In this document: positions 29,044 through 35,829 of the stretch, in pieces
Numbering within the stretch: the first letter of the stretch is position 1
How the letters are laid out: every line of letters starts with the position of its first letter
The notes under the pieces: model-generated
The model's input: only the letters and a program-made list of their open reading frames with translations
Told to the model about the DNA's origin: nothing
Databases searched by the model: none
Program-made: the position numbers and the translations under genes
Assembly: GCA_016220035.1 (NCBI GenBank)
Contig: JACRIO010000062.1
Coordinates: forward strand, 1-36,802
Length of the DNA stretch: 36,802 nt
Direction: 5' to 3'
Source of the DNA: Planctomycetota bacterium
GTDB lineage: Bacteria; Planctomycetota; UBA1135; GCA-002686595

Positions 29044-30501
29044 TCAGCGCGCCCCCGCGGAGCTCGGCCCCGGCGGAAGCCGATCGTCGGAAAGCGTCGC
29101 CGGCCGCGTTTCGGCGACGAAGCGTTCGAGCTCGGCCCCGTCGGGCCACGCGAGCGTGCCGAAATCGAAGAGCGAGTCCTCGTCGAGCACGAGTCGTCGT
29201 CCCTCGGACGTGAGGCGCGTCGCCGCGGCGCGCTGCTCGCTCCAGAAGCGCTCGCGCTCCGCCTTCGGCCGCGCGCCGATCGGCCGCAGGTCGATCGTCG
29301 CGACGTGGAAACGGTGCTCCAGGAGATGCCGGTGTTCGGGCGAGGCCGTCAGGACGACGTCGCCGGGTTCGAGGCGCACGCTCGCGTCGCGCGTCCACTC
29401 CGCGTGACGGTCGAGCTCGCGGATCCAAGCCGCGCCGGCGAGGCCGAACAGCGCGCACGCCGCCGCCGCGAGGCGCGCGCGCGCTCCAGGGCCGCGCTCT
29501 TCCGCGCATTGGAGGAGCGCGAGCAGTCCGAGCACGCCGAGGGGAACGAGCTCGACCCACGGGAGCTCCCAATCGATCGCTCCGCCGAGCGACTGCGCGA
29601 TCCACGGCACGCACGCGAACAGCACGAGCTCGGGCTCGCGCTTCCAGCCGCCGCGCGCGACGCTCGCGATCCACGCGGCGAGACCGAGGCCGGCGGCGCC
29701 GAGCGCCGGCAACCACAACGTCCACCACGCGAGCAGCGGACCGGGCCCGCCGGAACCGCCGGCGAGCAGCGCGCGCGTCGTCGCGTGGAGCGCGCGGGTG
29801 GGATCGTGGTGGAGAGCGAGGCTCACGAGCGCGAGCCCGAGCGCCGCGACGAGCGCGGGCGCGAAGCGCGCGACGCCGCGACCGTTCCGGGGACGCGTCC
29901 ACTCCGCCGCGACGAGCGCCGGCCACGTCCACGCGTTCCCGACGTGGAGCGCGCACGCGCCGAGCCACGCGAACGCGCGTCGTTTCGGGCCGGAGGCCGG
30001 GGTGACGAGCTCGCTCGCGAACCAAGCCGCTCCGAGCAGGCGGAACGCGCTCGCGTCGGGCGTCGTCGCCGCCGTCAACACGACCGGCGCCGACAGCGCT
30101 AGCAGCGCGGTCGCGAGCGCGGGCCCGTGCTCCCATCCGCGCGCGCGCGCGACGCGCACGAGCAGCGGGAGCGTCGCGCCGAACGCGAGTGCGCCGAGGA
30201 GGAACCAGACGCGTTCGGCGTCGAGGCCCGTGGCGCCGGCGATCGCGCGCGCCAGCGCGCACGGAAGCGCGTGCACGCCGGCGAACGCGCCGCGCGCCGT
30301 CGCTTCGACGAGCGAGACGCTCTGTCCGAAGAGCGCGTGCGTCGGGAACGCGAGCGCCACGAGCGCGAGGCCCAGCGCGACGAGGAGGACCTGCGCGCGC
30401 TCCCGCCGCACACGGTGCTCGAGCGCGTGGGCGACTGCATCGACCGCGGCGTGGCGCGGAAACGCCTCGCCCGAGTGCTCATGATGCGGTGCGGCGCTCA
30501 T
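29044..30501 (-). CDS. Polytopic membrane protein, possibly GT-C-type glycosyltransferase-like
   Basis: 485 aa with about nine or ten hydrophobic segments (VLLVALGLALVALAFP, VWFLLGALAFGATLPLLV, ALATALLALSAPVVLTA, FAPALVAALGLALVSLAL, LGAAGLGLAAWIASVA, LVPLGVLGLLALLQC, LAAAACALFGLAGAA), followed by a soluble C-terminal domain of about 125 residues (VRLEPGDVVLTASPEHRHLLEHRF to the end). The topology and the loop after helix 1 recall GT-C or DUF2723-like membrane glycosyltransferases, but the early Asp/Glu motif of that fold is not clear, so the activity is unassigned. Very Ala/Leu-rich. The N terminus is His-rich (SAAPHHEHSG). It is upstream of the propeller gene on the same strand (137-bp gap) and downstream of the HlyD gene. 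Confidence 0.75.
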   Translation of the reverse strand: MSAAPHHEHSGEAFPRHAAVDAVAHALEHRVRRERAQVLLVALGLALVALAFPTHALFGQSVSLVEATARGAFAGVHALPCALARAIAGATGLDAERVWFLLGALAFGATLPLLVRVARARGWEHGPALATALLALSAPVVLTAATTPDASAFRLLGAAWFASELVTPASGPKRRAFAWLGACALHVGNAWTWPALVAAEWTRPRNGRGVARFAPALVAALGLALVSLALHHDPTRALHATTRALLAGGSGGPGPLLAWWTLWLPALGAAGLGLAAWIASVARGGWKREPELVLFACVPWIAQSLGGAIDWELPWVELVPLGVLGLLALLQCAEERGPGARARLAAAACALFGLAGAAWIRELDRHAEWTRDASVRLEPGDVVLTASPEHRHLLEHRFHVATIDLRPIGARPKAERERFWSEQRAAATRLTSEGRRLVLDEDSLFDFGTLAWPDGAELERFVAETRPATLSDDRLPPGPSSAGAR

Positions 30502-30555
30502 GCGGGTGCATCAGCATCCGCTGCGACGACGCCCGACATCAAGGGCGCGAGCTCG

Positions 30556-31623
30556 TCAACGGCCGGCCTTCGCGCCCGCGGCCTCGCTCACCTCGATGTA
30601 CACGTCCATCTGCTGGCCGACGTACACGGGCAGCGCGTCGGTGGGGAAGCGGAAGACCACCTGCAGCACGCGCGTGTCGACGCGCTCGAGCGTGTCGCCC
30701 GTGAGCGAGCGTTTCGGCAGCACGTAGGGGTCGATGCGCACGAACTCGAGGTCGGTCGAGAGCTCGCCGTTGCCACGCACGAACGCGCGCGCCTTCGCGC
30801 CGGGCTTCACGCGCCACGCGTCGTTTTCGTCGACGTCGGCCCGCACGTGGAGCCACGCGAGGTCCCCGAGCACGAGGTAGCGCCTGCTTCCGGCCTCGAC
30901 GTACTCGCCGGGGCGCACGTCGAGTTGGAGCACGGTGCCGGCGATCGGCGCGCGCACGGTGCGCAGCTCGATCTCGGTATCGAGCTCCGCGACCGCGGCC
31001 TGAGCGCGGTCGATGCTCGCTCGCGCGATCTCGAGGTCGGCCTCCCACGCGCCCGCTTCGAGCCGCTCGAGCTCGGCCTTCGCGACGGCGTGCGCGGCCT
31101 CGGCCTCGCGCACTGCGTTGCGGCGCTGGAGCACGGTTTCGTGGCTCACGGCGCGCGCGTCGATCAGCGCTTCGACCATGCCGAGCTCCGAGCGCGCGTG
31201 TTCGAGCGTCGCGAACGCACCGTCGACGCGCGCGCGCGCGGGCGGGAGGTCCTCGGGCCGCGGAAGGGCCTCGAGACGCGCCAGCTCGGACCGCGCGGCG
31301 CGCAACGCGGCTTCGCGCGATCCGCGCTGGGCCTTCAGGGCGCGATCGTCGAGGGCGAAGAGCGGCGCGCCCGCCGCGACGCGCTCGCCGCGTTGCGCGC
31401 GCACCTCGCGCACGAGCGCGGACACCGGCGCGCCGACGCTGACGTTCTCGCTCGCGCTCTCGACGATGCCCGCGCCCGCGACGCGGCGCGCGAAACCCGA
31501 GCGCGCGGGTTCGGACACGAGCGGAGCGGGCGGCTTGTGCGTGTTCGCGGAGATCACGGTCGTGGCCGCGACGGCCATTCCGGCGAGGCTGAGGAGCGGG
31601 AGTACGAGTCGGCGGAGCTTCAT
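30556..31623 (-). CDS. HlyD-family periplasmic adaptor (membrane fusion protein)
   Basis: 355 aa, ATG 31623 overlapping the ATPase stop (ATGA). An N-terminal anchor (LVLPLLSLAGMAVAATTVIS) precedes a split biotinyl-lipoyl domain (GAGIVESASENVSVGAPVSALVREV and, later, VRAPIAGTVLQLDVRPGEYVEAG). Between them is a long alpha-helical hairpin (LRAARSELARLEAL to AVAELDTEIEL). The C-terminal beta-barrel part includes LAWLHVRADVDENDAWRVKPG and PTDALPVYVGQQMDVYIE. Known role: bridges an inner-membrane ABC pump to an outer-membrane channel. With the upstream permease and ATPase it forms a DevBCA/MacAB-like tripartite exporter; no TolC-like gene is in the window. Substrate unknown. Confidence 0.92.
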   Translation of the reverse strand: MKLRRLVLPLLSLAGMAVAATTVISANTHKPPAPLVSEPARSGFARRVAGAGIVESASENVSVGAPVSALVREVRAQRGERVAAGAPLFALDDRALKAQRGSREAALRAARSELARLEALPRPEDLPPARARVDGAFATLEHARSELGMVEALIDARAVSHETVLQRRNAVREAEAAHAVAKAELERLEAGAWEADLEIARASIDRAQAAVAELDTEIELRTVRAPIAGTVLQLDVRPGEYVEAGSRRYLVLGDLAWLHVRADVDENDAWRVKPGAKARAFVRGNGELSTDLEFVRIDPYVLPKRSLTGDTLERVDTRVLQVVFRFPTDALPVYVGQQMDVYIEVSEAAGAKAGR

Positions 31624-32414
31624 GCGACCTCCATGACGGCCTTCGGACGCACTGCGTCGTGAACACGGCCGTCGTCCATGTGCACGATCAGGTCGGCGAA
31701 GGCGAGGATGCGGGAGTCGTGCGTGACGACGAGCAGCGCGCGATCGGGTCGGCGCGCGACTTCGGACAGGAGCTGCATGACGCGCTGGCCGCTCTCGGCG
31801 TCGAGCGCGCTCGTCGGTTCGTCGCAGACGAGCAGGCGCGGCTCGTGCACGACCGAGCGCGCGATCGCGACGCGCTGCTGCTGCCCGCCCGAGAGCTTCG
31901 CGGGGAGCGCGTCCCCGCGCCCTTCGAGGCCCACGCGGGCGAGCAAGTCGTCCGCCTTGCGCAGCGCGCTCGCGAAGCCCTCGCCGAGGATGAGCAGCGG
32001 TAGCGCGACGTTGTGCGCGACCGACAACGTGGGCACGAGGTTGAAGCTCTGGAACACGAACCCGACGTTGCGACCGCGCCAGGCGGTGAGTTCGCGCTCG
32101 GAAAGTCGCGTCAGGTCCGTGCCGAACACACTGCACTCGCCCTCGTCGCGCCGCAGGATGCCCGCGATCACCGAGATCAGCGTCGTCTTCCCGCACCCCG
32201 ACGGCCCGACGAGCAACGTCGTCTCGCCCGCCCCGATCTCGATGTCGACGCCGCGCAACGCCTGCACGCGCGCCTCGCCCTCGCCGAAGCTCTTCGTGAT
32301 GGCGCGACAGCGAACCGATACGGAGTCAGGTGACTTTCTCCCCGATTCGGCGGCATCCCCGGGCGATTGCGCCTGCGTCAGAGGGGTGAACAACGAGCCT
32401 GGCACGGGCTTCAC
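31620..32414 (-). CDS. ABC transporter ATP-binding protein (MacB/DevA/LolD type)
   Basis: 264 aa from a GTG at 32414 that overlaps the permease stop (GTGA). It has Walker A GPSGCGKTT (residues 70-78), the signature LSGGQQQRVAIAR and Walker B LLVCDEPTSALD with the D-loop, then VVTHDSRI with the switch His. The QALRGVDIEIGAGE and NVGFVFQSFNLVPTLSVAHNVALPL segments are typical of MacB/LolD/DevA ATPases. The first 33 residues (KPVPGSLFTPLTQAQSPGD... to SVSV) are unlike the family, which normally starts near CRAITKSFG. They are encoded by a REP-like inverted repeat (32322-32405), so either the real start is an internal GTG (V32 or V34) or the protein carries a repeat-derived extension. Powers the export operon. 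Confidence 0.92.
   Translation of the reverse strand: MKPVPGSLFTPLTQAQSPGDAAESGRKSPDSVSVRCRAITKSFGEGEARVQALRGVDIEIGAGETTLLVGPSGCGKTTLISVIAGILRRDEGECSVFGTDLTRLSERELTAWRGRNVGFVFQSFNLVPTLSVAHNVALPLLILGEGFASALRKADDLLARVGLEGRGDALPAKLSGGQQQRVAIARSVVHEPRLLVCDEPTSALDAESGQRVMQLLSEVARRPDRALLVVTHDSRILAFADLIVHMDDGRVHDAVRPKAVMEVA
32322..32405. repeat. REP-like inverted pair inside the ATPase 5' end
   Basis: GGAGTCAGGTGACTTTCTCC (from 32322) faces, in inverted orientation, a unit that reads GTGCCAGGCTCGTTGTTCAC on the minus strand from 32405. The two lie about 36 nt apart with a GC-rich palindromic centre (TCCCCGGG). The second unit shares the GTGCCAG...TT.TTCACCC core with the inverted ends of the 35614-35829 element. 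It overlaps the first 30 codons of the ABC ATPase frame. Confidence 0.5.
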
Positions 32415-33571
32415 CCTTTGAAGACGGTCGCGGGGTCGAGACGGAGCACGCGTTGGATGCTGAACAGCGCGGCGATCCACGCGCACGCGAACAGTCCGAG
32501 CGCGCCGTACACCGGGATCTGCCAGTTCATATGGAAGGCGAGGCCGGTGCGCTCGAGCACCTTGCCCGACAGCGCGGCGAGCCCGACGCCGATCCCGAAG
32601 CCGAGCGTCGCGGCGAAGAGGACCTGCACGGAGACCATCTTCGTGATGCGTGCGTTGCTTGCACCCATCGCCTTCATCGCGGCGAACGCGCGCTGGTTCT
32701 CGAGGATGAAGTTGTAGAGCATCTGCCCGGCGACGAGCACGCCGATGACGAAGCCGAGGGCGATCGTGATGCCGAAGTTCTCGAGGATGCCGGTCTTCCG
32801 CATCACGAAGTCGGTCGAGACGGACTCGAACTCGTCGGGCGTGTACGCCGCCAGGTCGGTCGAGCGCTCGACGCGCTGCGCGACGAGCTTCGGGTCCTCG
32901 CCGGGCGCCACCTTCGCGATGATCATCGCCATCAAGCGGCGTTCGTGCGGCGCGACCTGCAGCGCGCGCTGGTAGGTCGTCACGATCAGCGGATCCCAGA
33001 AGAACTCGCGCGAGCGCCGCGAGAGCCCCACGACGGTCATCGCGTGGTCGTTGACGTCGAGGTGGTCGCCGACGCGCAAGGGCCGCGGCCCCTCGCCGTC
33101 GACCACGGAGCGCAGCGCGAGGTCGTCCGCCGCGTCGGCGACGTCGACGAAGAGCCCGCGATCGCGACGCAGGTCGGCGAGCTCGCCCTCGACCATCTCC
33201 GGCGGCGCGCCCGCGAGCGTCGCGTCGTCGATTCCGAGCATGCGCACGTTGCGACGGCGTCCATCGGGGAGGCGCAGCGCGACGTAGCCCTTGAATAGCG
33301 GCACCGCCCAATCGATCCCGTCGATGCCGCGGACGCGCAGGAGCGCGCTGTCGAGCATCGGCTTGCGATCGTCGGTGAACTCCGTCTCCCGATCCATGAT
33401 CCACAGGTCCGCTTGACCCGTGTCGCGGATCCACGCGCCGGTGCGCAGCATGAAGCCCGAGAAGATCGACGCCTGCTGCGTGATGAGAAGTGCTGCGAAC
33501 GCGAGCCCAACGACGAGGCCGACGTACTTGAGCCGGTCTCCGAGCAGCATCTCGAGCGCGGTGCGGACCAT
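32411..33571 (-). CDS. ABC transporter permease, FtsX/MacB type (DevC-like)
   Basis: 386 aa from ATG 33571. Transmembrane helix 1 lies at about 14-34 (LKYVGLVVGLAFAALLITQQASI). A periplasmic domain of about 215 residues follows, with the motif TGQADLWIMDRETEFTDD near its start. Three C-terminal helices (ITIALGFVIGVLVAGQMLYNFI; VSVQVLFAATLGFGIGVGLAALSG; VYGALGLFACAWIAALFSI) surround the FtsX-type AFAAMKAMGASNARI segment, and it ends LRLDPATVFKG. This is the MacB/FtsX/DevC topology, a four-helix permease that transmits force rather than forming a channel. It is 8 nt downstream of the tetR stop and its own stop overlaps the ATPase GTG, so the operon is translationally coupled. Start agrees with the family (MVRTALEMLLGDRLKYVGL). 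Confidence 0.9.
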   Translation of the reverse strand: MVRTALEMLLGDRLKYVGLVVGLAFAALLITQQASIFSGFMLRTGAWIRDTGQADLWIMDRETEFTDDRKPMLDSALLRVRGIDGIDWAVPLFKGYVALRLPDGRRRNVRMLGIDDATLAGAPPEMVEGELADLRRDRGLFVDVADAADDLALRSVVDGEGPRPLRVGDHLDVNDHAMTVVGLSRRSREFFWDPLIVTTYQRALQVAPHERRLMAMIIAKVAPGEDPKLVAQRVERSTDLAAYTPDEFESVSTDFVMRKTGILENFGITIALGFVIGVLVAGQMLYNFILENQRAFAAMKAMGASNARITKMVSVQVLFAATLGFGIGVGLAALSGKVLERTGLAFHMNWQIPVYGALGLFACAWIAALFSIQRVLRLDPATVFKG

Positions 33572-33579
33572 GACGCAGC

Positions 33580-34248
33580 TCAGCCCCTCTTCGCGCGCGA
33601 TCGCGCGGGACGCCGCGCGCCGCGCGCCAGGAACCATGCATCGAGCTGCGAGCGCACGAGCAGATCGACGCGCGCCTTCACGTCGCGCCACGCGACCCAC
33701 GGATCGCTCGCGAGCGCGATCTCGAGCGCGATCAACCCGTGGAGCCCCGCCCAGTACGTCTGCGTGAGCAAATCGGCGTCGGTGTGCTCCGGTTCCAGTT
33801 TGCGCGCGACGATCGCCTGCTCGAACGCCTGGCGCACGAACGAGTAGCCGTCGCGCATCGGGTCGCCCTTCTTCTGGAGCGTCTCCTCGTCCGGCTTCAC
33901 GCACGCCGGGTTCATGAACATCAGCCGGTACTGGTTGGGATGTTCGAGCCCGAAGCGCACGTACTCCTCGGCGATGCGCTCGAGCCGCGCGCGCGCGTCG
34001 GTGATCGGCGCGAGGCCCGCGAACGTGCGCGCGAGCTCGTCGAAGTCGCGCACGCACAGCGTGCGGATCAGGTCTTCCTTGTCCTCGAAGTGGACGTAGA
34101 TCGCGGCGGGCGTGTACTCGATCGCCGCGGCGATGCGGCGGAGCGTGACCGCTTCGTACCCGTGTTGCGCGAACAGGTCGCGCGCGGCGGCGAGGATGCG
34201 TTCCTGGACGTGGGCGCGTTCGCGCAGGCGGCGGTCGGCGGAAGCCAT
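33580..34248 (-). CDS. TetR-family transcriptional repressor of the export operon
   Basis: 222 aa. The N-terminal TetR helix-turn-helix is plain at residues 13-60: VQERILAAARDLFAQHGYEAVTLRRIAAAIEYTPAAIYVHFEDKEDLIRTL. The C-terminal ligand domain (about 65-205) has the TetR_C-like LERIAEEYVRFGLEHPNQYRLMFMNP segment and TDADLLTQTYWAGLHGLIALEIA. The last 15 residues are very basic. It leads the tetR-permease-ATPase-HlyD unit; a perfect palindrome sits in its own promoter (34278-34290), so autorepression relieved by a transported compound is the likely logic. The start is ATG 34248. Confidence 0.93.
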   Translation of the reverse strand: MASADRRLRERAHVQERILAAARDLFAQHGYEAVTLRRIAAAIEYTPAAIYVHFEDKEDLIRTLCVRDFDELARTFAGLAPITDARARLERIAEEYVRFGLEHPNQYRLMFMNPACVKPDEETLQKKGDPMRDGYSFVRQAFEQAIVARKLEPEHTDADLLTQTYWAGLHGLIALEIALASDPWVAWRDVKARVDLLVRSQLDAWFLARGARRPARSRAKRG

Positions 34249-34588
34249 GGGGAGCTCGATGAACGCGAGGAGCTTACTGAACAGTGTTCATTCGTCAACC
34301 GACGTTCTCGCCGCGCCGGCCCGAATGCTCCGGTCGGGACGCCAACGGATTGCGCTTGGGGCGCGGCGCACCGGTCGAGAGGCTCTGGGACCGGCCGAGG
34401 GGCCTCTCGCGCGCCCTCCGAACGCCCTCACCCCGCCGCCTGCAGGTCTCGGGCAGTCCGGACCCTACTCATCTGGTACGCGCCGAGTGCTTCCCGACCT
34501 CCAGCGCCCCTCGTCCTCGCGCCGACGGACCGATACCTTGGACCCCGCGCGAGCGGGCTCGACTCGAACCACCGCTCCCACCCACCTC
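34249..34588. other. 340-bp divergent region between tetR and the TlpA-like selenoprotein gene
   Basis: No believable ORF. The left part holds the tetR promoter and operator (34271-34298). The rest is GC-rich with no strong promoter, riboswitch or terminator that I can recognise. A T-arm-like string near 34561-34570 does not belong to a foldable tRNA. Confidence 0.55.
34271..34298 (-). promoter_or_regulatory. tetR promoter with embedded operator
   Basis: On the minus strand TTGACG (34298-34293), a 16-nt spacer and TAAGCT (34276-34271) resemble -35 and -10 hexamers. The perfect 13-bp palindrome TGAACAGTGTTCA (34278-34290) fills the spacer, the usual place for a TetR-family operator. The tetR ATG is 22 nt downstream of the -10. 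Confidence 0.6.
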
Positions 34589-35614
34589 ATGAAATTCCTG
34601 ACCCACCTCGCGGCCTTCGGCGTGTTCGCCCTGGGCCTCCTCTCGTCGCCCGCGCGGGCCGACGAGGAGAAGTTCCCCGAAGTCGGAAAGCCTGCGCCCG
34701 AGATCAACGGCAAGGTCTGGTTCAACCAGCTCGGCGCCGAACCCAACCTCGCGAGCCTGCGCGGCTCGGCGGTGATGCTGGAGTTCTGGGCCACCTGGTG
34801 AGGCCCCTGCCGTGCGGCGTGGCCGCACCTAGAAGAGTTGCAGCAGGAGTACGGCGACCAAGGCCTCGTGGTGATCGCGTTGAGCGACGAGGTGGCCGAA
34901 ACGGTCGAGCCGTTCCTGCAGCAGAACGACTACACCCACGCGATCGTCGCCGCCAGCTCCACCGCGGGCTCGGCGTACGGCGTGAGCGGCATCCCGCACA
35001 GCTTCCTGATCGGGCCGGACGGCAATCTCGCCTGGCACGGTCACCCGAGCGAGGTGAACAAGAGCCTCCTCAAGGGCGTGCTGAAAGGCGCGAAGAAGCC
35101 GTCGGGCGGCATGCTCGGCGTGAAGACCGACTTCAAGGTCGACGCGCGCGTCGCGAAGGCGCAGGGGCTCGCGGCGGAGGGCAAGCTCGGCGACGCGCTG
35201 CGCGACCTCGCGACGATCGACGCCGACGCCAAGGCGACCGAGGCGCAGAAGACCGACGCCAAGGCCGTGCGCGACGCGATCACGCGGCACGCGGACATGC
35301 TCGCGACGACGGCGGACAACTTGGCGAAGGCCAAGGACGTCGTGCGGTCACTGCTCGTCTACGACACGCTCGCGAAAGAGCTCGCCTCGATCGATGCGGG
35401 CCTCGACGCGAAGAAGAAGGCCGACGCGATCCGCGCCGACAGCAAGCTCATGGCCGAGCTCGAAGCGACAAAAGCCTTCGAGAAGCTCCAGGAGCAGCTG
35501 AAACCGCTCGCGACCGACAAACGCAAGGGCAAGTACGAGGAGTTCGCGAAGAAGTACACCGGCACGAAGGCCGGCGACCGCGCGAAGACGATGGCTCGCA
35601 CCGCCAAGAAGTGA
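34589..35614 (+). CDS. TlpA-like thioredoxin selenoprotein (U-G-P-C motif), secreted
   Basis: 341 aa from ATG 34589 with one in-frame TGA (34799-34801) read as selenocysteine 71. Residues 1-24 (KFLTHLAAFGVFALGLLSSPARA) are a signal peptide, so the protein should act in the periplasm or cell surface. The TlpA/AhpC-TSA fold is evident: FPEVGKPAPEINGKVWFN, LRGSAVMLEFWATW-U71-G-P-C74-RAAWPHLEELQQEYGDQGLVVIALS, then SGIPHSFLIGPDGNLAWHGHP with the cis-Pro. The invariant W-C-G-P-C motif has U at the attacking position. After about residue 165 a 175-residue Ala/Lys-rich helical domain is added (GVKTDFKVDARVAKAQGLAAEGKLGDALRDL to AKTMARTAKK), which common TlpA proteins lack. Its TGA stop overlaps the first base of the 216-bp inverted-repeat element. 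Confidence 0.9.
34799..34828 (+). promoter_or_regulatory. Sec UGA codon and putative bacterial SECIS hairpin 3
   Basis: TGA at 34799-34801. After 10 nt, GTGCGGC (34812-34818) pairs perfectly with GCCGCAC (34822-34828), closing a GTG loop (34819-34821). The first loop base is G, 18 nt after the UGA. This is the cleanest of the three SECIS candidates. Confidence 0.85.
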
Positions 35615-35829
35615 ATACGGTGCCAGAGCAATTTTTCACCCGATAGCGACGCAACCCTCGCGATCGCCACCCGACGAGGCCCGCCCAGTGCGGGCTTCGT
35701 TCGTTCTGGAGCAGGACGCGCGCGGGGGTCGACCACGGATCGAGTCCATGAGGCGCGGGCGCAATGATCGGGACTCGGGAACGCTCGTGAGCTTCGCTAT
35801 CGGGTGAAAAATTGCTCTGGCACCGTATT
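35614..35829. mobile_element. 216-bp MITE-like element with perfect 36-bp terminal inverted repeats
   Basis: The 36 bases at 35614-35649 are exactly the reverse complement of 35794-35829; the ends carry GGTGCCAGAGCAATTTTTCA. The 144-bp centre codes for nothing I recognise. Pairing stops at once outside and inside the repeats. It lies between two convergent genes: the left end overlaps the last base of the TlpA-like gene, and the right end provides the last codons and stop of aroB. No clear target duplication is visible. It could be a non-autonomous element, a REP-type doublet or a bidirectional terminator. Confidence 0.7.

Noticed and set aside
34555-34590. GACTCGAACC resembles a reversed tRNA T-arm.
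   Set aside because: No matching 5-bp T stem, acceptor stem or anticodon arm can be drawn on either strand.
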